Assembly: GCF_963677155.1 (NCBI RefSeq) | Contig: NZ_OY781884.1 | Span: 3,716,501-3,780,500, forward strand | DNA from: an uncultured Draconibacterium sp. | GTDB taxonomy: Bacteria > Bacteroidota > Bacteroidia > Bacteroidales > Prolixibacteraceae | Direction of reading: 5' to 3' | DNA: 64,000 nt | In this document: positions 18,301 through 27,700 of the stretch, one piece after another | How the letters are laid out: each line of letters opens with the position of its first letter | Position numbering within the stretch: the first letter of the stretch is position 1 | The notes under the pieces: generated by a model | The model's database searches: none | Told to the model about the DNA's origin: nothing | The model's input: only the letters and a program-made list of their open reading frames with translations | Made by a program: the position numbers and the translations under genes

Positions 18301-18735
18301 TCGGGAACAAACTATAATTTGTATCGGTATGGTTTGCATAAGAATACACTCGAAGGACGAGAAGGAGGAGTATCTGTTTCGGGCGTAGATGAAAGCGGAA
18401 ATAGTTTTTCCAAATCAGGTGTTGATGCGCAAACTTACTGGAATTGGATTGCTTCAAACAATATAACTGAGGAATTTGTGTATGATGCTAGTTTTGTAAA
18501 AGTAAGAGAGCTCTCTTTGGGCTACAACTTCTCAAAAATGTTTCTTGCTCAAAATTTCCCATTTATAAAAGATGTGAAACTTTCTTTAGTAGGCCGCAAC
18601 CTGTGGACTATTGTGAAGCATACTCCTAATATTGATCCCGAATCAGGCTATAACAATAGCAATGGGCAAGGACTTGAGCTTAATGGTTATCCGGCTACAA
18701 GGAATATTGGTTTTAACTTAAACGTTAAATTTTAA
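15307..18735 (+). CDS. SusC/RagA TonB-linked outer-membrane transporter with STN signalling domain
   Basis: The 1142-residue receptor has a signal peptide (cleavage near GYAQQ, residue 45), an STN domain (TLKMDGVKVIDVLDEIENGS to about 107), a carboxypeptidase-like domain (ITGTVTDQGGNPLPGVTVLV, about 136-220), and the plug with VVVTAMGVKRQKRSIGYS and VLKGAAASALYGYRGGNGAI. A long beta barrel follows, ending NIGFNLNVKF. It imports oligosaccharides across the outer membrane with energy from TonB-ExbBD. The STN domain makes it a transducer that signals to the FecR protein. It is 17 bases upstream of its SusD partner. A DNA start ATG at 15307 fits; a later in-frame ATG at 15334 is possible. Ligand cannot be read directly; the neighbouring hydrolases suggest a glycan with amino sugar and fucose. 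Confidence 0.95.
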   Translation: MKKKWIRSAMKNGLKTKTWKIMRLSAFFLFLFVSQVWAGMGYAQQTKLTLKMDGVKVIDVLDEIENGSEFYFLFNQKLVDVDREVNVDAREKTIDKILDELFAGTDVKHLVKDRLVILTTEKSDLDAILLQQKSITGTVTDQGGNPLPGVTVLVKGTNNGAATNIDGVFSLANINDGDILVLSFMGMETQEIEVAGQETINVMLTPDNQAIDEVVVTAMGVKRQKRSIGYSTTEVKGEDMIEARDPNLGNALSGKISGVSVAGNATGMGGSSRVIIRGNASLTGNNQPLYVIDGIPFDNTNFSSAGRWGGMDMGDGLNNINPDDIESIQVLKGAAASALYGYRGGNGAILITTKSGKANTNGLGIEFNNNMTFNTIYDYRDFQTTYGQGTQGVRPSDQASAYQTYNQSWGEKLDGSNFVNRLAETAPYSNVDNWKNFYSTGIDENASIALSGKSDKVSYRIGVSNTYTKGNLPNANLKQKGINLNTIYEITKKLHLTVNANYIFEEVKGRTNLSDGNGNSNASLLYLANGYDVRWLKGDNGADENGGEFQPGNSVYFSNPYWLQYRKINESNKNRTTGGATLRYDIADWLYIQGQVTRDGYVLNFKQVQPDGAAADPNGYIQEYERNYSEINTNYMVGVNKKLENFSINATFGGNTQHDITKQYGTNGGIRPFIISGLYSTSNVNSSTRTFAKDYSEYQVNSIYGTADFGYKDWLFLNFTGRNDWFSTLDPNNNSFFYPSVNLSWMVSDCLKLPEWVTTAKIRASLAAASNGTSPYQTMLVYALNDFNVQDQSMGYISNSSVPNAFLKPVQIEEREIGANASFFSNRLGFDFAAYQKKTTDDIVQVSTSETSGFNSAYRNVGKIQNRGVEFMVFAVPVANTNFRWNTSLNLSYNKSKVLYLGEGVESLAIDGATARRGNATIRNIVGQPYGQIVGYTYKTDGNGNRVYTADGLPVRSDDVEVLGDGVYKWTGGFHNDFSYKNLTLAFLLDFKVGAKLFSGTNYNLYRYGLHKNTLEGREGGVSVSGVDESGNSFSKSGVDAQTYWNWIASNNITEEFVYDASFVKVRELSLGYNFSKMFLAQNFPFIKDVKLSLVGRNLWTIVKHTPNIDPESGYNNSNGQGLELNGYPATRNIGFNLNVKF

Positions 18736-18752
18736 TTGAAAAGGGAAAAATT

Positions 18753-20330
18753 ATGAAAAAGAAAATTTCAATATATATATCTATCGTTGCCATTGTCTCA
18801 TTATTATCAAGCTGTAGCGATTTTGGCAACATGAACACGGACCCGGAGGCAATTACTGCTGACGTGATGGACTACTCCTTGGTATTTACAAACGTTCAAA
18901 TGTACTGCTACGGTACGGAATACGAAGCCTGGCGAAACGGGATGATTTATTGTAGTACAATGATCCAACATACTGCTTCAACCGAAAGCTATTGGTGTGG
19001 AGATAAATACACTTATTCAGGAGGATATAATTCTGCGTATTGGGATCGTATGTTTCCTAATGGTGTTCGTAATGTAATTGACTTGCTAACAAACTGGGAA
19101 GGTAACGAAGAATACTATGCAGAATATCAAATGGCGCGAATTATGAAAGTTCTGCTTTTTCACAGGCTGACAGATATGTACGGTGATTGTCCTTATTTTG
19201 AGGCAGGGAAAGGTTACTATGAAGCGAATGGCTATCCTGTATATGATACGCAAGAAGTAATTTATACCGACATGTTAAATGAGCTGAAAGAGGCTGCAAC
19301 CAATCTCGAAGGAGCAACATCAAAGATCGGTAGTGCTGATATTATTTATGGTGGAGATGTTGCGCAATGGCAAAAGTTTGCATATTCATTGATGTTACGT
19401 CTCTCAATGCGCTTGTCGAAAGTAGATCCGGGAACCGCTCAAACTTGGGTAGCAACTGCGGTGTCTGGTGGTTTGTTTGAAAGCAACGACGACAATGCAA
19501 AAATAGAGCACCCGGGGGCAACAACGTCTAACAACTCATGCGAACCATTTGGGAAAATCTATTGTCACGAAGATCCGAATGCCTATCGTATGAGTGAATC
19601 ATTTGTTGATTTGTTGAGAAATACTGCCGATCCACGGTTACGCTTGCTTTGTACTGTAGTTGAAGATCCAAGCTTTAAAATAGGTAGTGGAAACTGGGAA
19701 CTGGGCGACACTACTGCCTCTATCCAATTAGGCATGCCAAACGGCTACGACGAAACAACCGGTACATCAAGTTCAACTTACCTGGCAAATGCTCCGAATT
19801 ACCCTGGCAGCAAAAACAGCTATTCTGTTGTAAATCGTTACACTTATGCTCGAATCGATGCTCCAACATTTCTGGTAACTTATGCCGAAAACCAATTACT
19901 ATTGGCCGAAGCTGCATACCGTGGATGGACTACCGGAAGCGCGAAAGATTACTACAACGCTGGTGTAGTAGCAGCAATGGAACAGTTTGATCAGTTTAAC
20001 GAAGGTTTGGCACCAGGCAGCGGCGAAATTGCTGCGTACCTGACAGCGAACCCATACAATGAGGAAACTGCGCTGGAGCAGATTAACACCCAATATTACA
20101 TTAACACATTCTCAGACGAATATGAAACATTCGCCAATTGGAGAAGATCGGGTTATCCGGAACTCGAAACGGTAAGTTACATTGGTAACGTAACCAATGG
20201 AACAATTCCACGTCGTTTTACCTATCCAACAAGCGAATCATCAATTAACGCAACAAATTACAAGGCTGCAGTCTCTCTACTGAACAACGGAGACGCAATG
20301 ACCTCACGTGTTTGGTGGGATGTTGAATAA
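18753..20330 (+). CDS. SusD/RagB-type glycan-binding lipoprotein (SusD-like_2 class)
   Basis: The 525-residue lipoprotein has the signal IYISIVAIVSLLSSC with the lipid-anchored Cys at residue 23 and the typical SDFGNMNTDPEAIT start. The central part has helix pairs (LNELKEAATNLE, QWQKFAYSLMLRLSMRLS), and the C-terminal part has LLLAEAAYRGW and ETFANWRRSGYPEL, all hallmarks of the SusD-like_2 (PF12771) group. It forms the lid over the SusC barrel and captures ligand at the cell surface. It is followed by a strong terminator, so the sigma-FecR-SusC-SusD genes end their transcript here and the hydrolases downstream likely have their own promoter or depend on read-through. Confidence 0.94.
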   Translation: MKKKISIYISIVAIVSLLSSCSDFGNMNTDPEAITADVMDYSLVFTNVQMYCYGTEYEAWRNGMIYCSTMIQHTASTESYWCGDKYTYSGGYNSAYWDRMFPNGVRNVIDLLTNWEGNEEYYAEYQMARIMKVLLFHRLTDMYGDCPYFEAGKGYYEANGYPVYDTQEVIYTDMLNELKEAATNLEGATSKIGSADIIYGGDVAQWQKFAYSLMLRLSMRLSKVDPGTAQTWVATAVSGGLFESNDDNAKIEHPGATTSNNSCEPFGKIYCHEDPNAYRMSESFVDLLRNTADPRLRLLCTVVEDPSFKIGSGNWELGDTTASIQLGMPNGYDETTGTSSSTYLANAPNYPGSKNSYSVVNRYTYARIDAPTFLVTYAENQLLLAEAAYRGWTTGSAKDYYNAGVVAAMEQFDQFNEGLAPGSGEIAAYLTANPYNEETALEQINTQYYINTFSDEYETFANWRRSGYPELETVSYIGNVTNGTIPRRFTYPTSESSINATNYKAAVSLLNNGDAMTSRVWWDVE

Positions 20331-20384
20331 AATGGGTATTGGTGATTGACAGGACAATCATCCTTGTTTTAAAAAGATGAATAA

Positions 20385-20428
20385 AAAGGCCTGGTGATGT
20401 TTTCAGGCACCAGGCCTTTCTTTTTTTT
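20385..20428 (+). terminator. Strong rho-independent terminator after susD
   Basis: A perfect 12-bp stem (20385-20396 and 20408-20419) with an 11-base loop is followed by CTTTTTTTT. It lies between the SusD gene and the GH3 gene and probably sets the hydrolase genes at a lower expression level than SusC/SusD. Confidence 0.85.
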
Positions 20429-20456
20429 ATCTTTCAATTTCATGATATTTTATAAA

Positions 20457-22832
20457 ATGAAAAGGACAAAACTTCTATTGCTATTACTTTGTCTTGGTTT
20501 CATAAGTACTAGTCAAACGCGTAGTGATAACAACAACGGTTTTTCTTCTTATCGAAATCCAAACCTTTCTATAGAAAAAAGAGTTAAGGATTTAATCGGG
20601 AAGATGACTATTGATGAAAAAGTGGGGCAAATATTGTGTTTCATGGGGTGGAATATGTATGAACTTAAAGGAGATAGTGTAGCTCCTTCCGCCCAGTTTA
20701 AAACCTTGGAAAAAGAACAGTTAGCAGGTATGCTGTGGGCTACCTTTCGCGCTGATCCCTGGACTAAAAAGACCCTCGAAAACGGGTTGAATCCCGAGTT
20801 AGCTGCAAAAACTGCTAATGCTTTACAACGTTATAATATTGAAAATTCCCGTTTGGGAATTCCCCTGTTTTTGGCAGAAGAAGCTCCACATGGACATATG
20901 GCTATCGGAACAACCATTTTCCCGACAGGGATAGGACAGGCAGCAACATTCAATCCTGTGCTGATTGAAAAAATGGGGAAGGTAATTGGAGAGGAACTAC
21001 GTTTACAGGGAGCCCATATTGCTTATGGTCCCATTCTTGATTTAGCCCGCGAACCTCGTTGGTCGCGTGTTGAGGAAACTTATGGAGAGGATCCTGTCCT
21101 GGCGGCTCGAATGGGAGCAGCAATGGTTGCTGGTTTAGGAAGTGGAGATGTATCGCAACAGGGAAATGTCATTTCAACATTAAAACACTTTATTGCTTAC
21201 GGGGTTCCTGAGTCGGGAGTGAATGGTAACGTATCGGTGGTTAGTCGTAGAGATTTGCTTGAGGACTATTTCCCTCCCTTTCGTAGTGCAATTGATGCTG
21301 GGGCCTTGTCGGTAATGACTGCCTATAACTCAATCGATGGGATTCCTGCAACGATGAACAAAGAATACCTGACTGATATTTTACGTGACCAATGGAATTT
21401 TCGGGGATTTTCGGTTTCCGACCTGTATAGTATTCCCGGAATTAAGACATCGCACTTTGTGGCTAAGACAGTTCAGGAGGCAGCAATAAAATCAATCGAA
21501 GCCGGAACAGACGTGGATCTGGGAGGTACGGCTTATGCTGAACTGCGCGAAGCAGTGCAGGACGGCAAACTGCCGGAAAGCTTGATCGACTCGGCTGTTT
21601 GCAACGTACTGCGTTGGAAGTTTGCAATGGGGTTGTTTGAAAATCCTTACGTCGATCCAAAAGAAGCCAAAAAGAAAGTGCACAACAAAGACAATATTGC
21701 ATTGGCCAGAGCATTGGCCAGGCAATCTACCGTACTACTTGAAAATAAAGGCATATTGCCACTCAATAAAAAAGGTATAAAGGTGGCTGTTGTTGGTCCT
21801 AATGCCGATAAGATGTACAATCAATTGGGTGATTATACTTCCCCGCAACTGGCAGAAAATGTAATTACTGTTTTAGAAGGTATTCAATCTAAAGTTGGGA
21901 TAAAGAATGTGGTTTACGCCAAAGGTTGCGCCATTCGCGACACTAGCCAAACGGATATTTCAGCAGCTGTGAAAGCTGTAGAAAGTGCAGACGTGGCAGT
22001 GGTTGTGGTTGGCGGTTCCAGTGCCCGCGACTTTAATACCGATTATCAGGCTACAGGAGCAGCAGTTGCCAACAATAAGTTATTGTCTGATATGGAATGT
22101 GGCGAAGGAAACGACCGTATGACTTTGGGCTTGATGGGAGATCAGCTAAAACTATTGGAAGCTATTAAAAGGACAGGTAAACCTTTGGTGGTGGTTTATA
22201 TCGAAGGCCGCCCTCTGAATATGAATTGGGCTTCTGAAAATGCAGATGCTCTGCTAACGGCTTGGTATCCGGGTGAACAAGGAGGAGGCGGTATCGCCGA
22301 TGTTTTGTTCGGCGATTATAACCCAACGGGGCGTTTGCCGATCTCAGTTCCGCGAGAAGTAGGGCAATTGCCGGTTTACTACAACAAAAAGAATCCAGTT
22401 GCGCACAACTATGTCGAGGGGTCTTCGGCTCCATTGTACGCTTTTGGAGAAGGTAAAAGCTATTCAACTTTTGAATATGCGAATTTGAAAGTTGAAAAAG
22501 TTAGTGATTTTGTCTATACCGCTTCGTTTGATTTAACTAATACCGGGGACTTTGACGGGGCAGAGGTACCACAGTTGTATTTGCGCGATGAATATGCGTC
22601 AACGGTACGTCCGGTTAAGCAGCTTCAAAATTTCGCACATGTGTACCTAAAGAGTGGCGAAACCCAAAAGGTTACTTTCACGCTGACCAAAGAGATGTTT
22701 AGCCTGATTGGCGTTGATTACAAACGCGTGATTGAACCGGGAGATTTTACGATATTCATAGGAGCTTCATCAGCAGATATAAAGCTAAAATCCAAAATTC
22801 ATATTGAGAGTAAATTTGAATTTGTACAATAA
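20457..22832 (+). CDS. Family 3 glycoside hydrolase (beta-glucosidase/beta-xylosidase type)
   Basis: The 791-residue exported enzyme has a signal peptide (MKRTKLLLLLLCLGFISTSQ). A GH3 barrel follows (RVKDLIGKMTIDEKVGQI, YGPILDLAREPRWSRVEETYGED, TLKHFIAYGVPE) with the likely nucleophile D322 in FSVSDLYS. Then come the GH3 C-terminal sandwich (LENKGILPLNKKGIKVAVVG, AWYPGEQGG, NPTGRLPIS) and a fibronectin-like domain ending near the C-terminus. Family members remove terminal beta-linked glucose, xylose or related sugars. The start at 20457 is chosen because the region before it overlaps the terminator and is not signal-like. Followed 10 bases later by the GH20 gene, so the two are surely co-transcribed. 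Confidence 0.93.
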   Translation: MKRTKLLLLLLCLGFISTSQTRSDNNNGFSSYRNPNLSIEKRVKDLIGKMTIDEKVGQILCFMGWNMYELKGDSVAPSAQFKTLEKEQLAGMLWATFRADPWTKKTLENGLNPELAAKTANALQRYNIENSRLGIPLFLAEEAPHGHMAIGTTIFPTGIGQAATFNPVLIEKMGKVIGEELRLQGAHIAYGPILDLAREPRWSRVEETYGEDPVLAARMGAAMVAGLGSGDVSQQGNVISTLKHFIAYGVPESGVNGNVSVVSRRDLLEDYFPPFRSAIDAGALSVMTAYNSIDGIPATMNKEYLTDILRDQWNFRGFSVSDLYSIPGIKTSHFVAKTVQEAAIKSIEAGTDVDLGGTAYAELREAVQDGKLPESLIDSAVCNVLRWKFAMGLFENPYVDPKEAKKKVHNKDNIALARALARQSTVLLENKGILPLNKKGIKVAVVGPNADKMYNQLGDYTSPQLAENVITVLEGIQSKVGIKNVVYAKGCAIRDTSQTDISAAVKAVESADVAVVVVGGSSARDFNTDYQATGAAVANNKLLSDMECGEGNDRMTLGLMGDQLKLLEAIKRTGKPLVVVYIEGRPLNMNWASENADALLTAWYPGEQGGGGIADVLFGDYNPTGRLPISVPREVGQLPVYYNKKNPVAHNYVEGSSAPLYAFGEGKSYSTFEYANLKVEKVSDFVYTASFDLTNTGDFDGAEVPQLYLRDEYASTVRPVKQLQNFAHVYLKSGETQKVTFTLTKEMFSLIGVDYKRVIEPGDFTIFIGASSADIKLKSKIHIESKFEFVQ

Positions 22833-22842
22833 AAGAACTGAA

Positions 22843-24738
22843 ATGAAAATGAAACTTCTTCTGCTTACAATATTTTTAACGGCTATATTGCTAGACGCAT
22901 CTGCCAGGGAAAATAAAATAAATGTTATTCCGGAGCCGGTTGCTGTAAAAACAACAGATGGAGAATTTATTTTAGATAAAAACGTTCGTTTAGTTACCAA
23001 TTCCGGTAGCGCTGATGTTAGCAATCTTATTCAAAATTTCAAGAAAAAGATAGAAGTACCCACCGGTATCAACCTTCCAATAGCAAGTAATTCCAACGGA
23101 AAAAACATATCACTGGAAATAAATGAGTCTAGGGACGAGACTCTGGGAGACGAAGGGTATCGTTTAAATGTATCGGAATCGTCAGTGAGCTTGAGGGCCA
23201 ATACTTCTAAAGGATTGTTTTATGGAATACAAACAATTCTTCAGCTATTACCGGTTGAAATAGAAAGTTTGCATAAAACAGATAAAGTCAGCTGGAAAAT
23301 TCCTTGTGTAGAAATTTTAGACTATCCCCGATTTGGCTGGCGGGGGTTAATGCTGGATGTAAGCCGCCATTTCTTTACCAAAGGAGAGGTACTTCGTTAC
23401 CTTGATGAAATGGCTCGTTATAAATACAACCGTTTGCACTTGCATCTGGCCGATGATCAAGGTTGGCGAATTGAGATTAAGGCTCTGCCCAACTTAACAA
23501 AAATTGGTGCCTGGCGTGTTGAACGTACGGGGCTGTATGGCGATTTGCTTCCCGCATTTGAGCACGAACCGGCGACCGATGGCGGGTTCTACACTCAGGA
23601 AGATATGAAAGAAATTATTGCCTACGCAGCAAAATTGCATATTGTTATATTGCCCGAGATTGATGTACCAGCGCATAGTCTGGCTTTAATTGCTTCTTAC
23701 CCCGAACTTTCGTGTACCCAAAAGCAATACAGTGTTGTTGCGGGGCGCAGGGGGCCATACGTCGATAATGTTTTGTGTGTAGGTAACGAAACTGTTTTTG
23801 AAAAGCTAGATACAATATTTACTGAAATAGCTAACCTTTTTCCCTGTAAGTATATTCACATAGGAGGCGACGAAGCCGACAAATCTTTTTGGGAAAACTG
23901 CCCAAAATGCCAGAAAAGAATGTGTGAAGAGCATCTCGACAACAGCAAAGAGCTTCAGAGTTACTTTGTTAAGCGAATGGAGAAAATGCTGAAGGCAAAA
24001 GGAAAAAAACTAATTGGCTGGGATGAAATACTGGAAGGCGGTTTGGCACCGGAAGCTACGGTGATGAGCTGGCGCGGAATGCAAGGGGGAATTGAAGCTG
24101 CAAAACAAAAACATCATGTAATTATGACTCCACAGAGGTTTTGCTATTTAGATCTCTATCAAAGCGACCGTAGTGCAGAACCTCCTACATACGGGATGTG
24201 CCTGTTAAGTAAATCTTACAGTCTTGAACCTGTTCCAGAAGGGGTTGATGATGGATTGATTCTCGGAGGTCAAGGTAACCTGTGGACCGAGTCTGTTCCG
24301 AATTATCGCCAGGTACAATATATGACATGGCCCCGGGCTCTGGCTTTGGCGGAAGTATTTTGGAGCCCAAAGCAAAATAAAAATTGGGAGCATTTTGTAA
24401 GCAAAGTGGAAAATCAGTTTCAACGATTTGACTTGCTAAACATTAAATATGCAAGAAGCTTCTATAACCCGATAATTTCAGTGAATAGTTCAGGATATCG
24501 AGATGTTTCTGTTAGTTTATCAACTGAGATTGAGGGCTTAGTTATTTACTATTCGTTTGATAATATAAATCCGGATGAGTTCTACCCAAAATATGAGGGA
24601 GAACCATTAACGTTTCCGCAAGGTGCAAGCATGTTAAAAGCTGTTACTTACCGGGGAGGCAAACAGGTTGGGAGTATTGTTAGTATAACAAAAGAGGGCG
24701 CAAAACAAAGGCTGAAAGAGGCATCGGGCATGTGGTAG
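22843..24738 (+). CDS. Family 20 beta-N-acetylhexosaminidase
   Basis: This 631-residue enzyme has a signal peptide (MKMKLLLLTIFLTAILLDASA) and an N-terminal GH20b domain (INVIPEPVAVKTTDGEF, GYRLNVSESSVSLRANTSKGLFYG). The catalytic barrel holds the signature FGWRGLMLDVSRHFF, HLHLADDQGWRIEIK and the catalytic pair in HIGGDEADKSFW (D343-E344). The end is a chitobiase-like C-terminal domain (EGLVIYYSFDNINPDEF). It releases terminal beta-linked GlcNAc or GalNAc with help of the substrate acetamido group. It may be periplasmic, as no lipobox is seen. The start at 22843 gives a proper signal peptide; the upstream in-frame GTG-type start adds polar residues. It is next to GH3 and GH2 enzymes of the same locus. 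Confidence 0.95.
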   Translation: MKMKLLLLTIFLTAILLDASARENKINVIPEPVAVKTTDGEFILDKNVRLVTNSGSADVSNLIQNFKKKIEVPTGINLPIASNSNGKNISLEINESRDETLGDEGYRLNVSESSVSLRANTSKGLFYGIQTILQLLPVEIESLHKTDKVSWKIPCVEILDYPRFGWRGLMLDVSRHFFTKGEVLRYLDEMARYKYNRLHLHLADDQGWRIEIKALPNLTKIGAWRVERTGLYGDLLPAFEHEPATDGGFYTQEDMKEIIAYAAKLHIVILPEIDVPAHSLALIASYPELSCTQKQYSVVAGRRGPYVDNVLCVGNETVFEKLDTIFTEIANLFPCKYIHIGGDEADKSFWENCPKCQKRMCEEHLDNSKELQSYFVKRMEKMLKAKGKKLIGWDEILEGGLAPEATVMSWRGMQGGIEAAKQKHHVIMTPQRFCYLDLYQSDRSAEPPTYGMCLLSKSYSLEPVPEGVDDGLILGGQGNLWTESVPNYRQVQYMTWPRALALAEVFWSPKQNKNWEHFVSKVENQFQRFDLLNIKYARSFYNPIISVNSSGYRDVSVSLSTEIEGLVIYYSFDNINPDEFYPKYEGEPLTFPQGASMLKAVTYRGGKQVGSIVSITKEGAKQRLKEASGMW

Positions 24739-24793
24739 TTTTGTGCAATTCAGACATCGTAAGTTCGTGTCAACCTAATAAAAAAAATAAAAA

Positions 24794-27700
24794 ATGTTTA
24801 TGAGATTTCAACGAAAATACTTTTTGTTTGCGATGTTGTGCCTTATTGTGGTGCTTAGCAGTTGTGAAAATACTGGGGAAAGTTATTCGAAAAAGGGGAG
24901 TGTTTACCCGGGTAATCCGGAAGAAAACTTTTCGCCTCGCTTAATTCGTGATGATAATAATTACAGGAACATAGCAAAGAACAGAGCTGCCTATCATTCT
25001 TCGAGTTACGACTACAATCTAACTGCACAGCTTGTAACAGATGGTATTATTGAAGCCGAGGAGCCTGGTTTTATTATCGTAAATTCATCGAATGGTATCT
25101 TACCTAAACGAGAAAGAGAAAAGATATTCGATCATAATATTGTAACATCTTTAAGTTTCAAAGGGAACGATATTTTTATCGAACTAGATGAAAAAGGAAA
25201 CTATCCGGCCCGGAAAGTGGATGCCATTTCAATTACGGGCACGGCTATTCTCGATAATTTAAGGGGAGGGAATTGGCAAATTCAGTGTTTGGGATCTGTT
25301 GATGGTGAAAATTGGAAGCCAATAAAGACTAAAACAGGATATGGGAACATAGGAGAAATACGACAAATGGTGGCTTCATCAAAGAAGGGCTTGAACAATC
25401 TCAGGAAGCCACGAAATCCTTACGGAGATAGCGCGAATGATCCTAAACCAACCTATACGAGAAACAGGAAGCCAATCCAGCATCGGTCGATTATAAATGA
25501 GACGTTTCGTTTGGATACTCCGGTTAACTATTGTTACTATAAGCTAAAACTAAGTGCTCCCAATGTAAAAGAATGGCATATCAGCAATTGGGATTTCTAT
25601 TCCGGGGAAAATAAGTTAAAAATAGCTCCATCTGATATATTTACGAGCGCCTGGATGAGTGAAGGATCTGAAAACGAGTGGGTTTATGTGGATTTTGGTT
25701 TTGTAAGTAGTTTCGATTTGATAAAATTATTCTGGGTTCAGAAACCTAATGTATACAAAATTCAGCTTTCTGATAATGCGAAAGACTGGGATGATTTGCT
25801 GACAGTGCCAAACAATGCCGGTACAGCTGACGAATTGAAACTTAAAACTACGGCACATAGTAGATATGTGAGGGTGTATATCCCAAATGCTGGCAAAAGA
25901 TGTGTTTTAAGCGAGCTGGAAGTTTATGGCAAAGGTGGGGCGGCTACTGTTCCTGCCCAAAAACCAAAAATTGAAAGCAATAGGATGGAATTGTCGGGTG
26001 GAAATTGGAAAATACAACGTTCTTCAGAGGTAAGTGCTGATGGAGAAACAATATCCACCAAAGACTTTGTTACTACTAACTGGTTAACGGCAACCGTTCC
26101 TGGAACTGTTTTGGTTAGCTATTTAAATGCTGGCGCTATTCCTGATCCTGACTTTAGCGATAACCAACTGATGATTTCCGAGTCGTTCTTTTATTCTGAC
26201 TTTTGGTATAGAACTACTTTTGACGTACCGGAGCAATTCTCAGCCCCAAAGACATTCTTAAATTTTGATGGTATTAATTGGAAGGCTGATGTATTTTTTA
26301 ATGGTAAAAAAGTTGGTAAAATCGAAGGTGCTTTTATTCGCGGAAAATTTGATATAACAGATTTAATTGTGCCTGGCAAAAAAAATGTTTTAGCCGTATT
26401 GATTCATAAAAATGACAATCCAGGTATAGTTAAAGAGCAGACACAGGCTAGCCCGGATTTAAATGGAGGAGTACTTGGAGCTGATAATCCTACTTTTCAT
26501 GCCTCTATTGGCTGGGACTGGATACCAACAATACGAGGACGGAATATTGGTATATGGAATGAAGTGTATTTATCCACGAATGGTGCAGTAGAAATTGAAA
26601 ATCCTTTTATTACTTCAGATTTACCTTTGCCAGATACTACTTCCGCTGATGTTGATATAAAACTCAATGTAGTTAATCATACAGCCGAAGCTGTAACAGG
26701 TGTGCTAAAAGGGAGGTTTGGCGATATTAATTTTTCTAAAGATGTTGTCCTTAGTCCAAATGAATCAAAGATTGTTGAGTTCAACAGCAAGGACTATCCT
26801 GCTTTACATCTTAAAAATCCACGGTTGTGGTGGCCAAAAGGTTATGGGGCTCCTAATCTCTATGATGTTGAATTATCTTTCCTGTCTCAGGAAGGTATAT
26901 CTGATAAAAAGACTTTTAAGACAGGTATTAGGGAAATGTCTTACAGTAACAAAAATGAAGTCCTCAGCCTTTATATAAATGGAAGGAGGTTTGTTGGGCG
27001 AGGAGGAAACTGGGGCTTCTCTGAATCCAATTTGAGGTATCGTTCAAGAGAATACGATATTGCAGTTGCTTTACATGCTGACATGAATTTTACAATGATC
27101 AGAAATTGGGTAGGGCAAATAGGCGATGAAGAGTTGTACGAGGCCTGCGATCGCCACGGTATAATGATTTGGCAGGATTTCTGGTTAGCTAATCCCTCTG
27201 ATGGTCCCAATCCAAACGATAATACAATGTTTATGAATAACGCAAAAGATATGGTAACCAAAATTAGGAACCATCCCTGTATTGCGCTTTATTGTGGAAG
27301 AAACGAAGGTAACCCTCCTGCAGAATTAGATACTGCGTTAAGGAAGTTAACCCAAAAGGTTCATCCTGGAATTTTATACATATCGCATTCATCCAGAGGA
27401 TCAGTGAGTGGAGAAGGCCCTTATAGGGCATTGCCTGTGCGCGATTATTTCCTTTTATATGGATTTGATAAATTTCATAGCGAACGTGGAATGCCGAATG
27501 TTATGACTTTTGAAAGCCTGAAGAAGACTTTACCCGAAGATAAGTTGTGGCCACAGAACAGGTTATGGGGGATTCATGATTATTGCCTTGAAGGGGCACA
27601 GAAGGCAGCTTCTTTTAACCAAATGATAGAAAAGGCCTTTGGGAAGATAAACGATGCTAAAACGTTTACCGAGATGGCACAATGGATTAACTACAATGGG

